53,267 nucleotides of DNA. Origin: Cohnella kolymensis. GTDB taxonomy: Bacteria > Bacillota > Bacilli > Paenibacillales > Paenibacillaceae. The position numbers and the translations under genes were made by a program. The DNA lies in contig NZ_JXAL01000002.1 in the NCBI RefSeq assembly GCF_000829465.1, forward strand, positions 1 to 53,267, written 5' to 3'. Shown one piece after another: positions 7,135-16,236 of this stretch (position 1 is its first letter; every line of letters starts with the position of its first letter). The notes below the pieces were generated by a model. It had not been told where the DNA came from and ran no database searches. It saw nothing but the letters and a program-made list of their open reading frames with translations.

Positions 7135-8583
7135 ATGTCCATTCGCGTGCGGCTAGTACTCTCTTATTTGGCTATGCTTCTGGTACCGGTCGTGCTCGCG
7201 GTGGTGGCCGTTCTCATATTCCTGCTTGTCAATGGATCGTCTGGGGATCCCTTTAAAAATGCATTTGAGCAGGAAGCGGGAATCTATGCCGATATGAAGC
7301 AGATGAGTGCACGCGAGCCGGAGTCTTTGCTTCAGCGGTCTGTTGCGCAAGGCTTTGATCAGCGTTTGAACGAGATTGATATGAGGCTCATCATCCGTGT
7401 CAATCATGACATTGCTTATGCATCGCCTTATCTGGATCGGACCGCATGGGAAGGACGATTGCCGCAATACGGAACCATTTTGGACCAACATACGCAGATG
7501 CATGGCGATTTATGGATTACCCGCCATGAGGATTTTCTATTGCCGGACAACAAGCAAGGCTCAATATTCGTAATTGCGGATATGGCCACGATGCAAAAGA
7601 CTTTCCGCCACTATATCATATGGGTCATTGTCGGTGTGCTTTTGATTCTCGCTCTGACCAACGGGGTGCTGACGTATCTCGTTTCACGCAGCATTATTCG
7701 TCCGCTCAGAGCATTACAGAGAGCAACCGAGGAAATTAAAGAAGGAAATCTGGACCATCAGGTAAAGCCGCAGTCTAAAGATGAAATCGGCCAGCTTAGT
7801 GCCGCCTTTGAAGAAATGCGGAAAAAGCTCAAGGAATCGGTGCGACTGCAGCTGCAGTATGAGGAGAACCGTAAGGAACTCATCTCGAACATTTCGCATG
7901 ATTTAAAAACTCCGGTTACGGCCATCAAAGGCTATGTGGAAGGCATTATGGACGGCGTAACGAATTCTCCAGATAAACTGGATCGCTATTTGAAGACCAT
8001 TCATACCAAAACGGTAGATCTCAATAGAATGATAGACGAACTGTTTTTATTCTCGAAGCTGGATCTGGGCAAGGTACCGTTTAACTTTGAAAAGGTGGAT
8101 ATAGGCGGTTATCTGCGGGATTGTGCTCAAGAGATACATTTTGACATGGAACAGAAGGGGATCAAGCTGAAGCTGGATACGGTGCCGAAGGGCAGCAACA
8201 TCTTCGTCAAGGCGGATCGCGAGAAGCTGAAGCGGGTGCTTACAAATATATTAGAAAACGCAATGAAATATATGGATAAGGAGGACGGTAAAATCGAAGT
8301 GGGCGTCACCTTTCCGGACGGCGAGGCTGTAATCAGCATCAGCGATAACGGTCAAGGCATCGAGGCTGCTGCGCTTCCGCATATTTTTGACCGGTTTTAC
8401 CGCGCGGATCCTTCACGCAACTCTACTACCGGTGGAAGCGGACTTGGATTGTCGATTGCGAGGCAGATCGTAGAAGAGCATGGGGGCCGGATATGGGCCG
8501 ACAGTGAGCTTGGCATGGGTACAACTGTGTACATTTCGCTGCCGGTATGGAGTCAGCGTGAAGGAGAGGGAGCGCAGGCATGA
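7135..8583 (+). CDS. sensor histidine kinase with HAMP domain
   Basis: A 482-residue membrane kinase. Helix one covers residues 7-31, an extracellular sensor of about 125 residues follows, helix two lies near 160-182, then a HAMP domain with SRSIIRPLRAL, the HisKA domain with phosphoacceptor His255 in SHDLKTP, and a HATPase domain with N-box NILENAMKY, G1 box SDNGQGI and G2 box GGSGLGLSIA. ATG 7135 is chosen over TTG 7129 because it has better spacing to AAAAGGAG at 7118. The extracellular loop has no recognised fold. It overlaps the response regulator by ATGA, and the kinase precedes the regulator, the reverse of the common order in this class. Confidence 0.92.
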   Translation: MSIRVRLVLSYLAMLLVPVVLAVVAVLIFLLVNGSSGDPFKNAFEQEAGIYADMKQMSAREPESLLQRSVAQGFDQRLNEIDMRLIIRVNHDIAYASPYLDRTAWEGRLPQYGTILDQHTQMHGDLWITRHEDFLLPDNKQGSIFVIADMATMQKTFRHYIIWVIVGVLLILALTNGVLTYLVSRSIIRPLRALQRATEEIKEGNLDHQVKPQSKDEIGQLSAAFEEMRKKLKESVRLQLQYEENRKELISNISHDLKTPVTAIKGYVEGIMDGVTNSPDKLDRYLKTIHTKTVDLNRMIDELFLFSKLDLGKVPFNFEKVDIGGYLRDCAQEIHFDMEQKGIKLKLDTVPKGSNIFVKADREKLKRVLTNILENAMKYMDKEDGKIEVGVTFPDGEAVISISDNGQGIEAAALPHIFDRFYRADPSRNSTTGGSGLGLSIARQIVEEHGGRIWADSELGMGTTVYISLPVWSQREGEGAQA

Positions 8584-9269
8584 GCAGCATTCTGATTATT
8601 GAAGATGAACAAAGCATTGCAGAGCTGGAGCGGGACTATCTAGAGATTAACGGCTATACCGTAGCCATTGAGAACAGCGGAGATAAGGGGCTCCAGCGTG
8701 CGCTCACCAGCGATTACGATCTCATTATTCTCGACCTCATGCTGCCTAAGGTCGACGGGTTCGAGATTTGCCGCAGAATCCGAAGCGAGAAGGATATCCC
8801 GATCCTCATGGTTTCCGCCAAAAAGGAAGACATCGACAAGATCCGGGGCCTCGGCCTTGGCGCAGACGATTACATCGTCAAGCCCTTCAGCCCGGGTGAG
8901 CTCGTCGCCCGGGTAAAGGCTCATTTGTCGCGGTATGAACGGCTCAGCGGACGGGGCGAGTCGCGCAGCGATGAGATACAGATTCGCGGCTTACTGATCA
9001 ATAAAGCCTCCCGCCGCGTTCTCGTGAATGAGAAGGAGGTTACTTTTACGACCAAAGAATTCGATCTGCTGCTCTACCTAGCCATGAATCCTAACCGGGT
9101 GTACAGCAAGGAGCAGCTGTTCGATCATATATGGGGCATGGACGCGCTTGGAGACATTGCTACTGTCACTGTACATATCCGCAAGCTGCGCGAAAAGATT
9201 GAGCTGGACCCGTCCGATCCCCAATACATCGAGACGATTTGGGGGGCAGGCTACCGGTTTCAAGTATAA
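8580..9269 (+). CDS. OmpR-family response regulator
   Basis: A 229-residue transcription factor. The receiver domain (1-118) has the acidic pocket EDE at 8-10, the phosphoacceptor Asp52 in ILDLMLP, Ser/Thr at VSAK and Lys in IVKPFSP. The C-terminal winged helix (about 130-229) carries TTKEFDLLLYLA and the recognition region VTVHIRKLREKIE, ending with the usual GAGYRF. It is the partner of the kinase directly upstream (four-base overlap) and probably controls the ABC exporter and exported-protein genes in the same unit. A GAAGGAGAGGG ribosome binding site lies within the end of the kinase gene. Confidence 0.93.
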   Translation: MSSILIIEDEQSIAELERDYLEINGYTVAIENSGDKGLQRALTSDYDLIILDLMLPKVDGFEICRRIRSEKDIPILMVSAKKEDIDKIRGLGLGADDYIVKPFSPGELVARVKAHLSRYERLSGRGESRSDEIQIRGLLINKASRRVLVNEKEVTFTTKEFDLLLYLAMNPNRVYSKEQLFDHIWGMDALGDIATVTVHIRKLREKIELDPSDPQYIETIWGAGYRFQV

Positions 9270-9311
9270 TAATCTAAAACACACAACGATGTTGATTTGG
9301 AGGGGTTATTA

Positions 9312-10370
9312 GTGGAGATAGGTTTAAGTACATTTGTTGAGACATCGCCGGACGTTAAAACCGGTGAGGTGATGAGTCATGCACAGCGGATCCGTGAGGT
9401 TGTCGAGGAAATCGTACTGGCAGACAAGGTCGGGTTGGATGTGTATGGCGTAGGTGAGCATCATCGCAAGGATTATGCGGCGTCTTCTCCAGCAGTTGTA
9501 CTGGCTGCCGCTGCGTCACAAACGAAACGCATAAGGCTTACAAGTGCGGTCACGGTGCTCTCATCTGACGATCCGGTGCGCGTGTTTCAGGATTTTGCTA
9601 CGCTCGACGGGATCTCGAACGGACGTGCGGAAATTATGGCGGGCCGGGGATCATTTATCGAGTCATTCCCGCTGTTTGGATATGATTTAAACGACTACGA
9701 TGAATTGTTCGAAGAAAAGTTGGAGCTGCTGCTGAAGTTACGGGAGACTGAGAAAGTCACCTGGAAAGGCGGACATCGGCCGGCAATTGAAAATCTAGGC
9801 GTATATCCGCGTCCGGTTCAGAATCCTTTGCCGGTGTGGATCGGCAGCGGGGGAAATCAGGAGTCTGTTGTCCGGGCAGGCCTGCTGGGACTGCCGCTCG
9901 TTCTGGCTATTATCGGAGGAAGACCGATACAGTTTGCGCCGCTTGTGGAGCTTTATAAGAAAGCCGCGGCTCACGCAGGTCATGACGCATCGAAGCTGCC
10001 GGTTGCGTCGCACTCGCACGGTTTCATTGCCGAGGATACCCAAACTGCCGCGGATAAGTTTTTTCCTTCTACCCAGGCCAGCATGAATGTGATCGGACGG
10101 GAGCGGGGTTGGGGGAATTACAGCCGTGCAAGTTACGATGCCGCGCGGAGCTTTGAAGGAGCGTTGTATGTCGGCGATCCGGAAACGGTTGCGCAGAAAA
10201 TCATTCACCTTCGCAAGAACGTGGGCATCACACGCTTTTTTCTACATGTACCGCTTGGCACTATGCCTCATGAGGACGTGATGAGAGCGATCGAGCTGCT
10301 CGGAACAGAGGTAGCGCCGCGGGTTCGAGAAGAAATATCAAAATGGGAAGCTGAGAACGAAGATAAGTAG
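9312..10370 (+). CDS. LLM-class flavin-dependent oxidoreductase
   Basis: A 352-residue luciferase-like monooxygenase-fold protein that would use reduced FMN or F420-like flavin. Typical sequences are GEHHRKDYAASSP near residue 50, the AAASQTKRIRLTSAVTVL strand, RAEIMAGRGSF near residue 110, and PVWIGSGGN near residue 175. GTG 9312 fits best because GGAGGGG ends six bases before it; the TTG at 9297 overlaps that site. The substrate is unknown; related Bacillales proteins are annotated as alkanal monooxygenase-like. It stands alone downstream of the two-component system, and the next gene, an SDR, follows after 55 bases in the same direction. Confidence 0.88.
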   Translation: MEIGLSTFVETSPDVKTGEVMSHAQRIREVVEEIVLADKVGLDVYGVGEHHRKDYAASSPAVVLAAAASQTKRIRLTSAVTVLSSDDPVRVFQDFATLDGISNGRAEIMAGRGSFIESFPLFGYDLNDYDELFEEKLELLLKLRETEKVTWKGGHRPAIENLGVYPRPVQNPLPVWIGSGGNQESVVRAGLLGLPLVLAIIGGRPIQFAPLVELYKKAAAHAGHDASKLPVASHSHGFIAEDTQTAADKFFPSTQASMNVIGRERGWGNYSRASYDAARSFEGALYVGDPETVAQKIIHLRKNVGITRFFLHVPLGTMPHEDVMRAIELLGTEVAPRVREEISKWEAENEDK

Positions 10371-10425
10371 TAACCCTGGGGCATCATGTAAAACACAACC
10401 TAACGATGGGGAGGTATGTTCAACG

Positions 10426-11205
10426 ATGAATTCCAATGCGCTTGAGAATACATACATTGTCATCACAGGGGCTTCCAGTGGTCTTGGCTATGCTATGGCT
10501 GAAGCTTTACTTCAGGCCGGAGCAACCGTGGCACTCGCCTCAAAGCAGGGGAGCAAGCTGAATGACGCCGTCAATCGTTTGAAGCTGCAAGGGTACCCTG
10601 CCGTTGGGCTACCTCTAGATGTACGTTCTGAACAATCCGTTGAGGAAGCGGTTCAATGGGTTAACAGAGAGTGGGGAAGGCTGGACGTCCTGATCAACAA
10701 CGCAGGCATTGGCATGAGGACGGTAAATCCGCGTTTTCTGGTCGAGCCCCAGCCTTTTTTCGAGGTGACGCCGGAGGGTTTCCGAAATCTGATCGATACC
10801 AATCTCACAGGTTATTTCTTAGTGACCCGAGGTTTTGCGCCTTTGATGATTAAACACGGCAAGGGCCGGATTATTAACATTTCCATGAACCATGAGACGA
10901 TGAAAAGGAAGGGGTTCGTTCCTTACGGGCCATCTAGAGCCGCAACAGAGTCCCTTTCTTACATCATGGCGGAGGATTTGAAGGAGTATGGGATTACGGT
11001 GAATATGCTCTTACCTGGGGGAGCCACGATAACGGGAATGATTCCGGATGACATCCGGAAAGATGCCGAATCGCAGCTTCAGTTGCTAGACCCGGCCGTA
11101 ATGGCTGAACCGATTGTATTTTTGGCTTCGGCGGAAGCAGAGGGCATGACAGGGGAACGGATTGTCGCCGTAGACTTCAACAATTGGCTTCAACGGAGAG
11201 GGTGA
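10426..11205 (+). CDS. short-chain dehydrogenase with Arg in place of catalytic Lys
   Basis: A 259-residue SDR. The cofactor motif TGASSGLG is at residues 14-21 and NNAG near residue 90. The catalytic Ser lies in INISMN and the Tyr in VPYGPSRAA, but the expected YxxxK reads YGPSR, so the lysine that lowers the tyrosine pKa is replaced by arginine. That change usually weakens or removes standard activity, though some divergent SDRs tolerate it. The C-terminus GERIVAVDFNNW matches the family end. GGGGAGG lies about eleven bases upstream of the ATG. Substrate unknown; it may be cotranscribed with the LLM enzyme. Confidence 0.88.
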   Translation: MNSNALENTYIVITGASSGLGYAMAEALLQAGATVALASKQGSKLNDAVNRLKLQGYPAVGLPLDVRSEQSVEEAVQWVNREWGRLDVLINNAGIGMRTVNPRFLVEPQPFFEVTPEGFRNLIDTNLTGYFLVTRGFAPLMIKHGKGRIINISMNHETMKRKGFVPYGPSRAATESLSYIMAEDLKEYGITVNMLLPGGATITGMIPDDIRKDAESQLQLLDPAVMAEPIVFLASAEAEGMTGERIVAVDFNNWLQRRG

Positions 11206-11236
11206 GGCGGCATCCCTCGCGGTATCTCACACATCC

Positions 11237-11665
11237 TCAATAAAACACCTTACTATGAAGGAGATCGAGCGCACGTTCGATTTCCTTTAACTCTGCCTCG
11301 GGAATATTTTTGATGCGTTGAACAAATCGAGACTCAATGCGTTGAAAAGCCTCGTTCATCAACGCTTCTCCCTTTTCAGAAAGCCGGATAAATTGCTTGC
11401 GCCTGTCTTCACCATCGGTAATTTTTTCGCATAACTGTTTTTCGTTTAATTTTCTCAGTTCACGGCTCGTGTTGGGCATGGACATATGCATACAGTCACT
11501 GATTTCACTAAGCGTAACCGGCTGACTGATTGCAATGTATTCTAGAATCTTATATTGAACAGGCGTAATCGCTTCGAATTTCACATCTTTTGTCATCTCA
11601 TGAGTTACTTGATGAACGGCGGCCGTGAAGGCCACGAATTTGTGGAACAGTGGGTTCTTGTCCAC
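11237..11665 (-). CDS. MarR-family transcriptional regulator
   Basis: A 142-residue winged-helix regulator. The HTH segment PVTLSEISDCMHMSMPNTSRE covers residues 48-68 and the wing carries ITDGEDRRKQFIRLSEKG near residues 80-97, the typical MarR DxRxxxxxLT-like pattern. The GTG start has GGAGGTGATCTA before it. It is divergent from a flavodoxin-fold oxidoreductase with palindromes in the shared spacer, so it likely represses that gene and itself in response to an electrophile or antibiotic. B. subtilis MhqR, which controls quinone-detoxifying genes, is a reasonable functional analogue, but orthology cannot be claimed from this reading. Confidence 0.88.
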   Translation of the reverse strand: MDKNPLFHKFVAFTAAVHQVTHEMTKDVKFEAITPVQYKILEYIAISQPVTLSEISDCMHMSMPNTSRELRKLNEKQLCEKITDGEDRRKQFIRLSEKGEALMNEAFQRIESRFVQRIKNIPEAELKEIERALDLLHSKVFY

Positions 11666-11697
11666 TAGATCACCTCCACTGACACGATAGCAAAAAT

Positions 11698-11768
11698 GTT
11701 ATCACATAACAATTATCAATTGACAACTAAAATAACCATGTGTTACCATTTGCTTATCAAATGATAAG
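11698..11768. promoter_or_regulatory. divergent promoter region with two MarR-type palindromes
   Basis: GTTAT-CAC-ATAAC (11698-11710) and CTTATC-AAAT-GATAAG (11753-11768) are perfect inverted repeats. TTGACA (11720-11725) with TACCAT 18 bases later forms a candidate promoter for the rightward gene, placing the second palindrome at its transcription start. Confidence 0.55.
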
Positions 11769-11785
11769 TAAAGGGGCTTTTTACT

Positions 11786-12373
11786 TTGAAAATGCTCATT
11801 ATTTATACACATCCGAATCATCGCAGCCTAAGTTATGCATTTTTACAAGAAGTCATCAGGGGCAGCAAAGAGAATACGAGCATACAAGAGGTAAAGGTTT
11901 TGGATTTGTATGAGGAAGGATTCGATCCGGTCTTGGTTTTTAATGAAAATAAACGCAGGAGAGATATGCATACCGACCCGGATCTTGCTGTATACAGGGA
12001 TCAGCTTATGTGGGCCGATAAAATTGTTTTTGTATATCCGATTTGGTGGGGACGTCCTCCGGCTATGCTTATGGGATATATAGACCAGCTGTTTGCTTCG
12101 GGATTTGCGTATAAGGATACGGGAGGACTTTTGCCGGAGGGTCTTTTAAAGGGGAAGTCAGTGGTTTGCATTTCCAGTATGAAGGGACCGGCTCTTTATC
12201 CGTTGTTATGGCTGTATAACGCCCACAAAACATTAATGCGAAAAGCACTATTTCATTACGTAGGCATCAAAAAAGTGAAGTTCTTTGAGTTCGGCAGCAT
12301 GGAGAGTCCTCGGGGCAGGCATAAACAAAAACTGAATAGGATCTATCGCTATTTTAAAACGGTTAATGGTTGA
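11786..12373 (+). CDS. NAD(P)H oxidoreductase, flavodoxin-like fold
   Basis: A 195-residue FMN-dependent reductase of the KefF/MdaB/YwrO group. The phosphate-binding loop is YTHPNHRSLSYAF near residue 7, and the hallmark VFVYPIWWGRPPAMLMGY lies near residues 80-97, followed by DQLFASGFAY. Such enzymes reduce quinones and azo or nitro compounds by two-electron transfer. TTG 11786 is placed eight bases after AAAGGGGC; ATG 11792 is an alternative. The divergent MarR gene and palindromic spacer indicate inducible expression under electrophile stress. Confidence 0.88.
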   Translation: MKMLIIYTHPNHRSLSYAFLQEVIRGSKENTSIQEVKVLDLYEEGFDPVLVFNENKRRRDMHTDPDLAVYRDQLMWADKIVFVYPIWWGRPPAMLMGYIDQLFASGFAYKDTGGLLPEGLLKGKSVVCISSMKGPALYPLLWLYNAHKTLMRKALFHYVGIKKVKFFEFGSMESPRGRHKQKLNRIYRYFKTVNG

Positions 12374-12476
12374 ACGGATACTTATATCATTCTGTGTATA
12401 TTTGGATCATGTCTACGACTGTTGTATAGTGGAAATAAATATCGATAAGCGGATGAGGAAAAGAAGAGGCGAATAG

Positions 12477-13923
12477 ATGAGTCAACAAGGTTTTAAAAAC
12501 TATAAATTAAGCGAAGAAATCGTAAAAGCATTGGATACCTTGGGATATGAGAATCCAACAGAGGTTCAAAGTAAAGTCATACCGATCGCGCTTGAAAAGA
12601 AAGATCTTGTCGTGAAATCACAAACGGGCAGCGGTAAGACGGCGGCTTTCGGAATTCCGATTTGCGATATGATCGATTGGAATGAAAACAAGCCGCAAGC
12701 GTTAATCCTATCCCCAACTCGAGAGCTTGCTGTTCAAGTGAAAGAGGATATTACGAATATCGGACGATTTAAACGAATTAAAGCAACTGCTATCTATGGG
12801 AAGGAACCATTCAATAAACAAACTGCAGAATTAAAACAAAAAAAGTCACGTAGTCGTCGGGACTCCCGGACGTGTGCTGGATCATATTGATAGAGGGACA
12901 CTCGCGTTAGAGCGCTTGGAATTCCTTGTCATAGATGAAGCTGATCACATGCTGAATATGGGATTTATTGAAGAGGTAGAATCGATTATTAAGAAACTGC
13001 CTGGTGATCGAGTGACTATGTTATTTTCTGCTACTTTACCGAATGATGTGGAAAAATTAAGCCGTAAATATATGAAAAACCCTGTACATATCGAGATCAA
13101 ATCGACGGGAGCAACGACGAATAAAATTGATCATTTTCTTGTGGAAGTGAGAGAAGCTGATAAATTAGACGTTCTTAAAGATGTCATCGTTGTTCAAAAT
13201 CCGGATAGCTGCTTTATTTTTTGTCGAACGAAAGAACAGGTGGATCGGGTTTCTGAACAATTAGCCGCTTGGGATTTTCCTAGTGCTAAAATTCATGGGG
13301 GCATGGAGCAAGAAGATCGTTTTGAAGTTATGAATGGTTTTAAAAGAGGAGAGTTTCGTTACTTGGTGGCTACTGATGTAGCTGCGAGAGGCATTGATAT
13401 CGACAATATTACGCATGTCATCAACTATGATTTTCCTGAAGAGAAAGAAAATTATGTGCATCGCACGGGAAGAACAGGACGCGCAGGTAAAGTCGGAAAG
13501 GCGATCACATTCATCACCCCCAATGAAGAAAAATGGCTGGCAGAAATTCAAGGCTATATTGGCTTTGACATACCTAAAATGAAGATTCCTTCAAAAAATG
13601 AGGTATCACTTAGACAAGCAGCTTTTGAAGAAAAAATCCAAGATCAGCCCAGCCCCAAGAGAGCTAAAAGTGAGCAGTTAAATGAACAAATCATGAAGCT
13701 GTTTTTCAATGGCGGCAAGAAAAAGAAGCTGAGAGCCGTAGATTTCGTTGGAACGATTGCCAGAATTGAAGGCGTCACTGCCGAGGATATAGGCATTATT
13801 ACGATACAGGATATGGCCACCTATGTTGAGATATTGAACGGTAAAGGGCCTCTTGTCCTGCAAGCTATGAAGGATACAACCATAAAGGGTAAGCAATTAA
13901 AAGTTTACATAGCAAACAAGTGA
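12477..13923 (+). pseudogene. dbpA: ATP-dependent RNA helicase DbpA, frameshifted in an A7 run
   Basis: Two overlapping frames (12477-12890 and 12874-13923) together encode a full-length DEAD-box helicase very close in pattern to B. subtilis YxiN/DbpA. The first part has the Q motif, Walker [13 protein letters not shown] and motif Ia PTRELAVQV. The second has VIDEADHML (DEAD variant DEAD), [23 protein letters not shown] and [10 protein letters not shown], and the C-terminal RNA-binding domain that recognises 23S rRNA hairpin 92 ([18 protein letters not shown]). The break is in A7 at 12838-12844: removing one A restores [17 protein letters not shown], exactly the expected motif Ib. Everything else is intact, so this may be a sequence error. 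Function: late 50S ribosome assembly. Confidence 0.9.
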
Positions 13924-13959
13924 CAAAGGTTGAATAACAGATAGAGGACGTGAGCTTTC

Positions 13960-14325
13960 GTGATAAACATAACCATTCCAAAACCGGACGTTAGCATTAC
14001 CAAACAGGTTGATCCTGAGGAAAGCAATATTTACGGATTTACCGATTTTCACCTGATTACTAGAGAGTTAGGTGGCATTTTTATGTTTTACAACGACAAC
14101 GATGAATTATTGTTTGTCGGCAAAGCGAGGAAACTAAGACCAAGAATCAAAAAACATTTTGAGGATTCTGTATCCCCGATCAAAACGCATAGAGACGAAG
14201 TAACGAAAATCGATGTCTGTATCGTCGAAGACCCAGTCCACAGAGAAATTTATGAAACGTATATTATTAATGAACTCAAAGCGAAATACAATGAAGATAA
14301 AGTGTTTTTCGAACGTCTTAACTAA
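13960..14325 (+). CDS. GIY-YIG-type endonuclease domain protein
   Basis: A 121-residue protein resembling the N-terminal catalytic domain of UvrC standing alone. The GIY motif is represented by GGIFMFY and the YIG motif by LLFVGKARKLRPRIKKHF near residues 44-70, with the conserved Arg of the second helix; ETYIINELKAKYN near residue 104 supplies the metal-binding Glu and trailing Asn/Lys. Bacillales genomes often carry such a short protein annotated as a nucleotide excision repair endonuclease. The GTG start has a modest AGAGGACGTGAG site. It follows dbpA after 36 bases. Activity on DNA is inferred. Confidence 0.75.
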   Translation: MINITIPKPDVSITKQVDPEESNIYGFTDFHLITRELGGIFMFYNDNDELLFVGKARKLRPRIKKHFEDSVSPIKTHRDEVTKIDVCIVEDPVHREIYETYIINELKAKYNEDKVFFERLN

Positions 14326-14353
14326 CAGCTTTCCACGAATCGATGATTGTGTA

Positions 14354-14383
14354 AGAAAAAAGGCACCTGCGGGTGCCTTTTAA
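14354..14383. terminator. bidirectional terminator
   Basis: AAAGGCACC-TGC-GGGTGCCTTT hairpin flanked by A and T runs between convergent genes. Confidence 0.85.
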
Positions 14384-15471
14384 ATTGCCTTTGCTTTAGT
14401 AAGTCTATCAATGGTTTTTAACATTAACATGATGCCTTTTCTGCTGTAACGAAGATGATTTAGACCTCCGATTATGTAAGTATCCGTGGCCGGGTGGTAG
14501 AACATAAAGGTGCCGGTTGACCCCGCATTTCCCCAGGCATTATATCTTTGCGGCATCAATATCGGAACGGTTTTAATATTCATCAAGCCATAACCGTAAT
14601 CAATGCCCATAAAAAACTTCGCCCAATCTTTCATTTTATTAAAAGTATCTTCGCTGAGAATCTCGCCATGGGCCAATGCTTTCATGAACTTAAGCTGGTC
14701 TGCGGTTGTCGAAATCATTCCGCCCCCGGCAAACATAATGGTATTACTCCGGTATTGTAAAATGTCGATATTGCGTCCATATAATCCGGCTGCAGGATAT
14801 TCGCTTTTTTCTATGGGTTCGGAATAATTAGCGAAAGAGGAGTGATGCATTTCGCAAGGTTCAAAAATATAATGACGAAGTGCTTCGTGGTAAGGTTTAG
14901 TCGTTATTTTCTCTACAATTAATCCCAAAAGATGATATCCGGTGTCCGAATAGTGAAACCCTTTTCCGGGAGGGAAATGGGATTCCAAATGTTCTTTGGA
15001 CCATTGAATAACTTCCTGAGGCGTCCATGAACGGGATGGTTCTTCAAACATCATCTCTACCATGTTCTTGCCTTGCTTCGACTTATCCTCCATAAAATCA
15101 TTCAAACCGGAAGTGTGATTCAACAAATGCTTGATTTTGATATCATGGGTATAATCCTTACCCTTGTAAATATGTAAGCCCCGGAGCAGCTCAGGATCTA
15201 CATACAAAGATATGTAATCTTCGAATGATACCATGCCTTTCTCAACCAATATGCCGACAAGAACAGAGGCAAACAGCTTACTTACGCTGGCAATATAATA
15301 AGGTTGATTGGGATTCGCAGGTATACTGCCGCTCGAGCCTTCTGCGATACGAAGATCGATGCCCAGGTTGTCAGAGTGGACTAACAAATACGCATTGCGT
15401 ATGTTAGCGTCGGCCCGTACTCTTTTTCTAAAATAATCGGTAATCAATGACTGTACTTTTTCCTTCTCCAT
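14380..15471 (-). CDS. serine hydrolase, class C beta-lactamase family
   Basis: A 363-residue penicillin-binding-protein-like hydrolase. The SxxK nucleophile motif is ASVSKLFAS near residue 62, the YxN-like tyrosine motif is YSDTGY near residue 170, and the third box near residue 315 reads NAGSTGTFM instead of KTG, as in many esterase or D-aminopeptidase-type relatives. No signal peptide is evident, so an intracellular esterase or peptidase role is more likely than beta-lactam resistance. It overlaps the upstream TetR gene by one base (TAATG) and GGGAGTGGAG serves as the ribosome binding site, so the regulator and hydrolase form an operon. Confidence 0.85.
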   Translation of the reverse strand: MEKEKVQSLITDYFRKRVRADANIRNAYLLVHSDNLGIDLRIAEGSSGSIPANPNQPYYIASVSKLFASVLVGILVEKGMVSFEDYISLYVDPELLRGLHIYKGKDYTHDIKIKHLLNHTSGLNDFMEDKSKQGKNMVEMMFEEPSRSWTPQEVIQWSKEHLESHFPPGKGFHYSDTGYHLLGLIVEKITTKPYHEALRHYIFEPCEMHHSSFANYSEPIEKSEYPAAGLYGRNIDILQYRSNTIMFAGGGMISTTADQLKFMKALAHGEILSEDTFNKMKDWAKFFMGIDYGYGLMNIKTVPILMPQRYNAWGNAGSTGTFMFYHPATDTYIIGGLNHLRYSRKGIMLMLKTIDRLTKAKAI

Positions 15472-16061
15472 TACGCTCCACTCCCAGTGTTTTTATCATT
15501 CTTGCGCAAGTGGGCAGCGGTAATTATATCTCCGCCTGCGCTTTGCAAAACCTTGATCAACTTCTCTTCATCGTAATCCTCTGGCAGCAGTCCATTTACA
15601 TCCATCACGGAAAGTCCCAATTGAAAAACCCTCATTTTGAAAAAAATCTCCGTCAGTTCCTCATCCGTGAACCCATTCAGCTGTGCATCTTGTTTCATTA
15701 ATTCAAGGATGCTGCTCATATCCGGCTGCGCCTCATTTATATAGGTGTTCTGTTTCATAACCATATCTCTGAAGAAAACGCTGAATTCCCTGGCAAACTT
15801 CACACTGACGATACCTATATTGAGAAAAGGATTTTCGCTGTATGGCGTCCTCAACATCTCCTGGAAAATTCCCTGAATCTTATCGAGTACGGCCTTCTTC
15901 AGCTCCTCGATATCTGTGAAGTTTACATAGATGGGAGCAATCGAGCTCCCCATTTTGTCAGCCACCTTTCTGATCGTGATCTGGTCAATTCCTTCTACTC
16001 GGGCTATTTCAAATGCGGTGTCAATGATCTTTTCCTTTGAAAATTTCGTCTTGGGTGGCAT
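15471..16061 (-). CDS. TetR-family transcriptional regulator
   Basis: A 196-residue repressor. The N-terminal HTH (about residues 8-52) reads FSKEKIIDTAFEIARVEG then ITIRKVADKMG and APIYVNFTDIEEL, the classic TetR pattern. The rest is a helical ligand-binding domain with no recognised ligand. ATG 16061 is preferred over 16067 because AGGAG directly abuts the latter but lies about six bases from the former. It is first in an operon with the serine hydrolase. TGTAACAC repeats immediately upstream suggest autorepression. Confidence 0.85.
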   Translation of the reverse strand: MPPKTKFSKEKIIDTAFEIARVEGIDQITIRKVADKMGSSIAPIYVNFTDIEELKKAVLDKIQGIFQEMLRTPYSENPFLNIGIVSVKFAREFSVFFRDMVMKQNTYINEAQPDMSSILELMKQDAQLNGFTDEELTEIFFKMRVFQLGLSVMDVNGLLPEDYDEEKLIKVLQSAGGDIITAAHLRKNDKNTGSGA

Positions 16062-16081
16062 AGGCATCTCCTAAACTGCGT

Positions 16082-16107
16082 TGTGTAACACTTGTTATGT
16101 AACACAT
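16082..16107. promoter_or_regulatory. putative TetR operator
   Basis: TGTAACAC occurs at 16084-16091 and again at 16098-16105 (14-bp period), embedded in a partly symmetric GTGTAACACTTGTTATGTAA context just before the TetR gene. Confidence 0.45.
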
Positions 16108-16236
16108 GATATATAATAATCAATAAATTGTCAACATTTAACATTGGAGTAATCAATACAGCAATCTAGAAGAAATCCCGACCCATTATTTTTGGTAATA
16201 TTTAGTTAAATACAATTGAAAAAGGAGCAACCTACA

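Noticed and set aside
12477..13923. Programmed frameshift in dbpA
   Set aside because: No pseudoknot or upstream SD-like stimulator was seen and other DbpA proteins are encoded without a shift; an indel is simpler.
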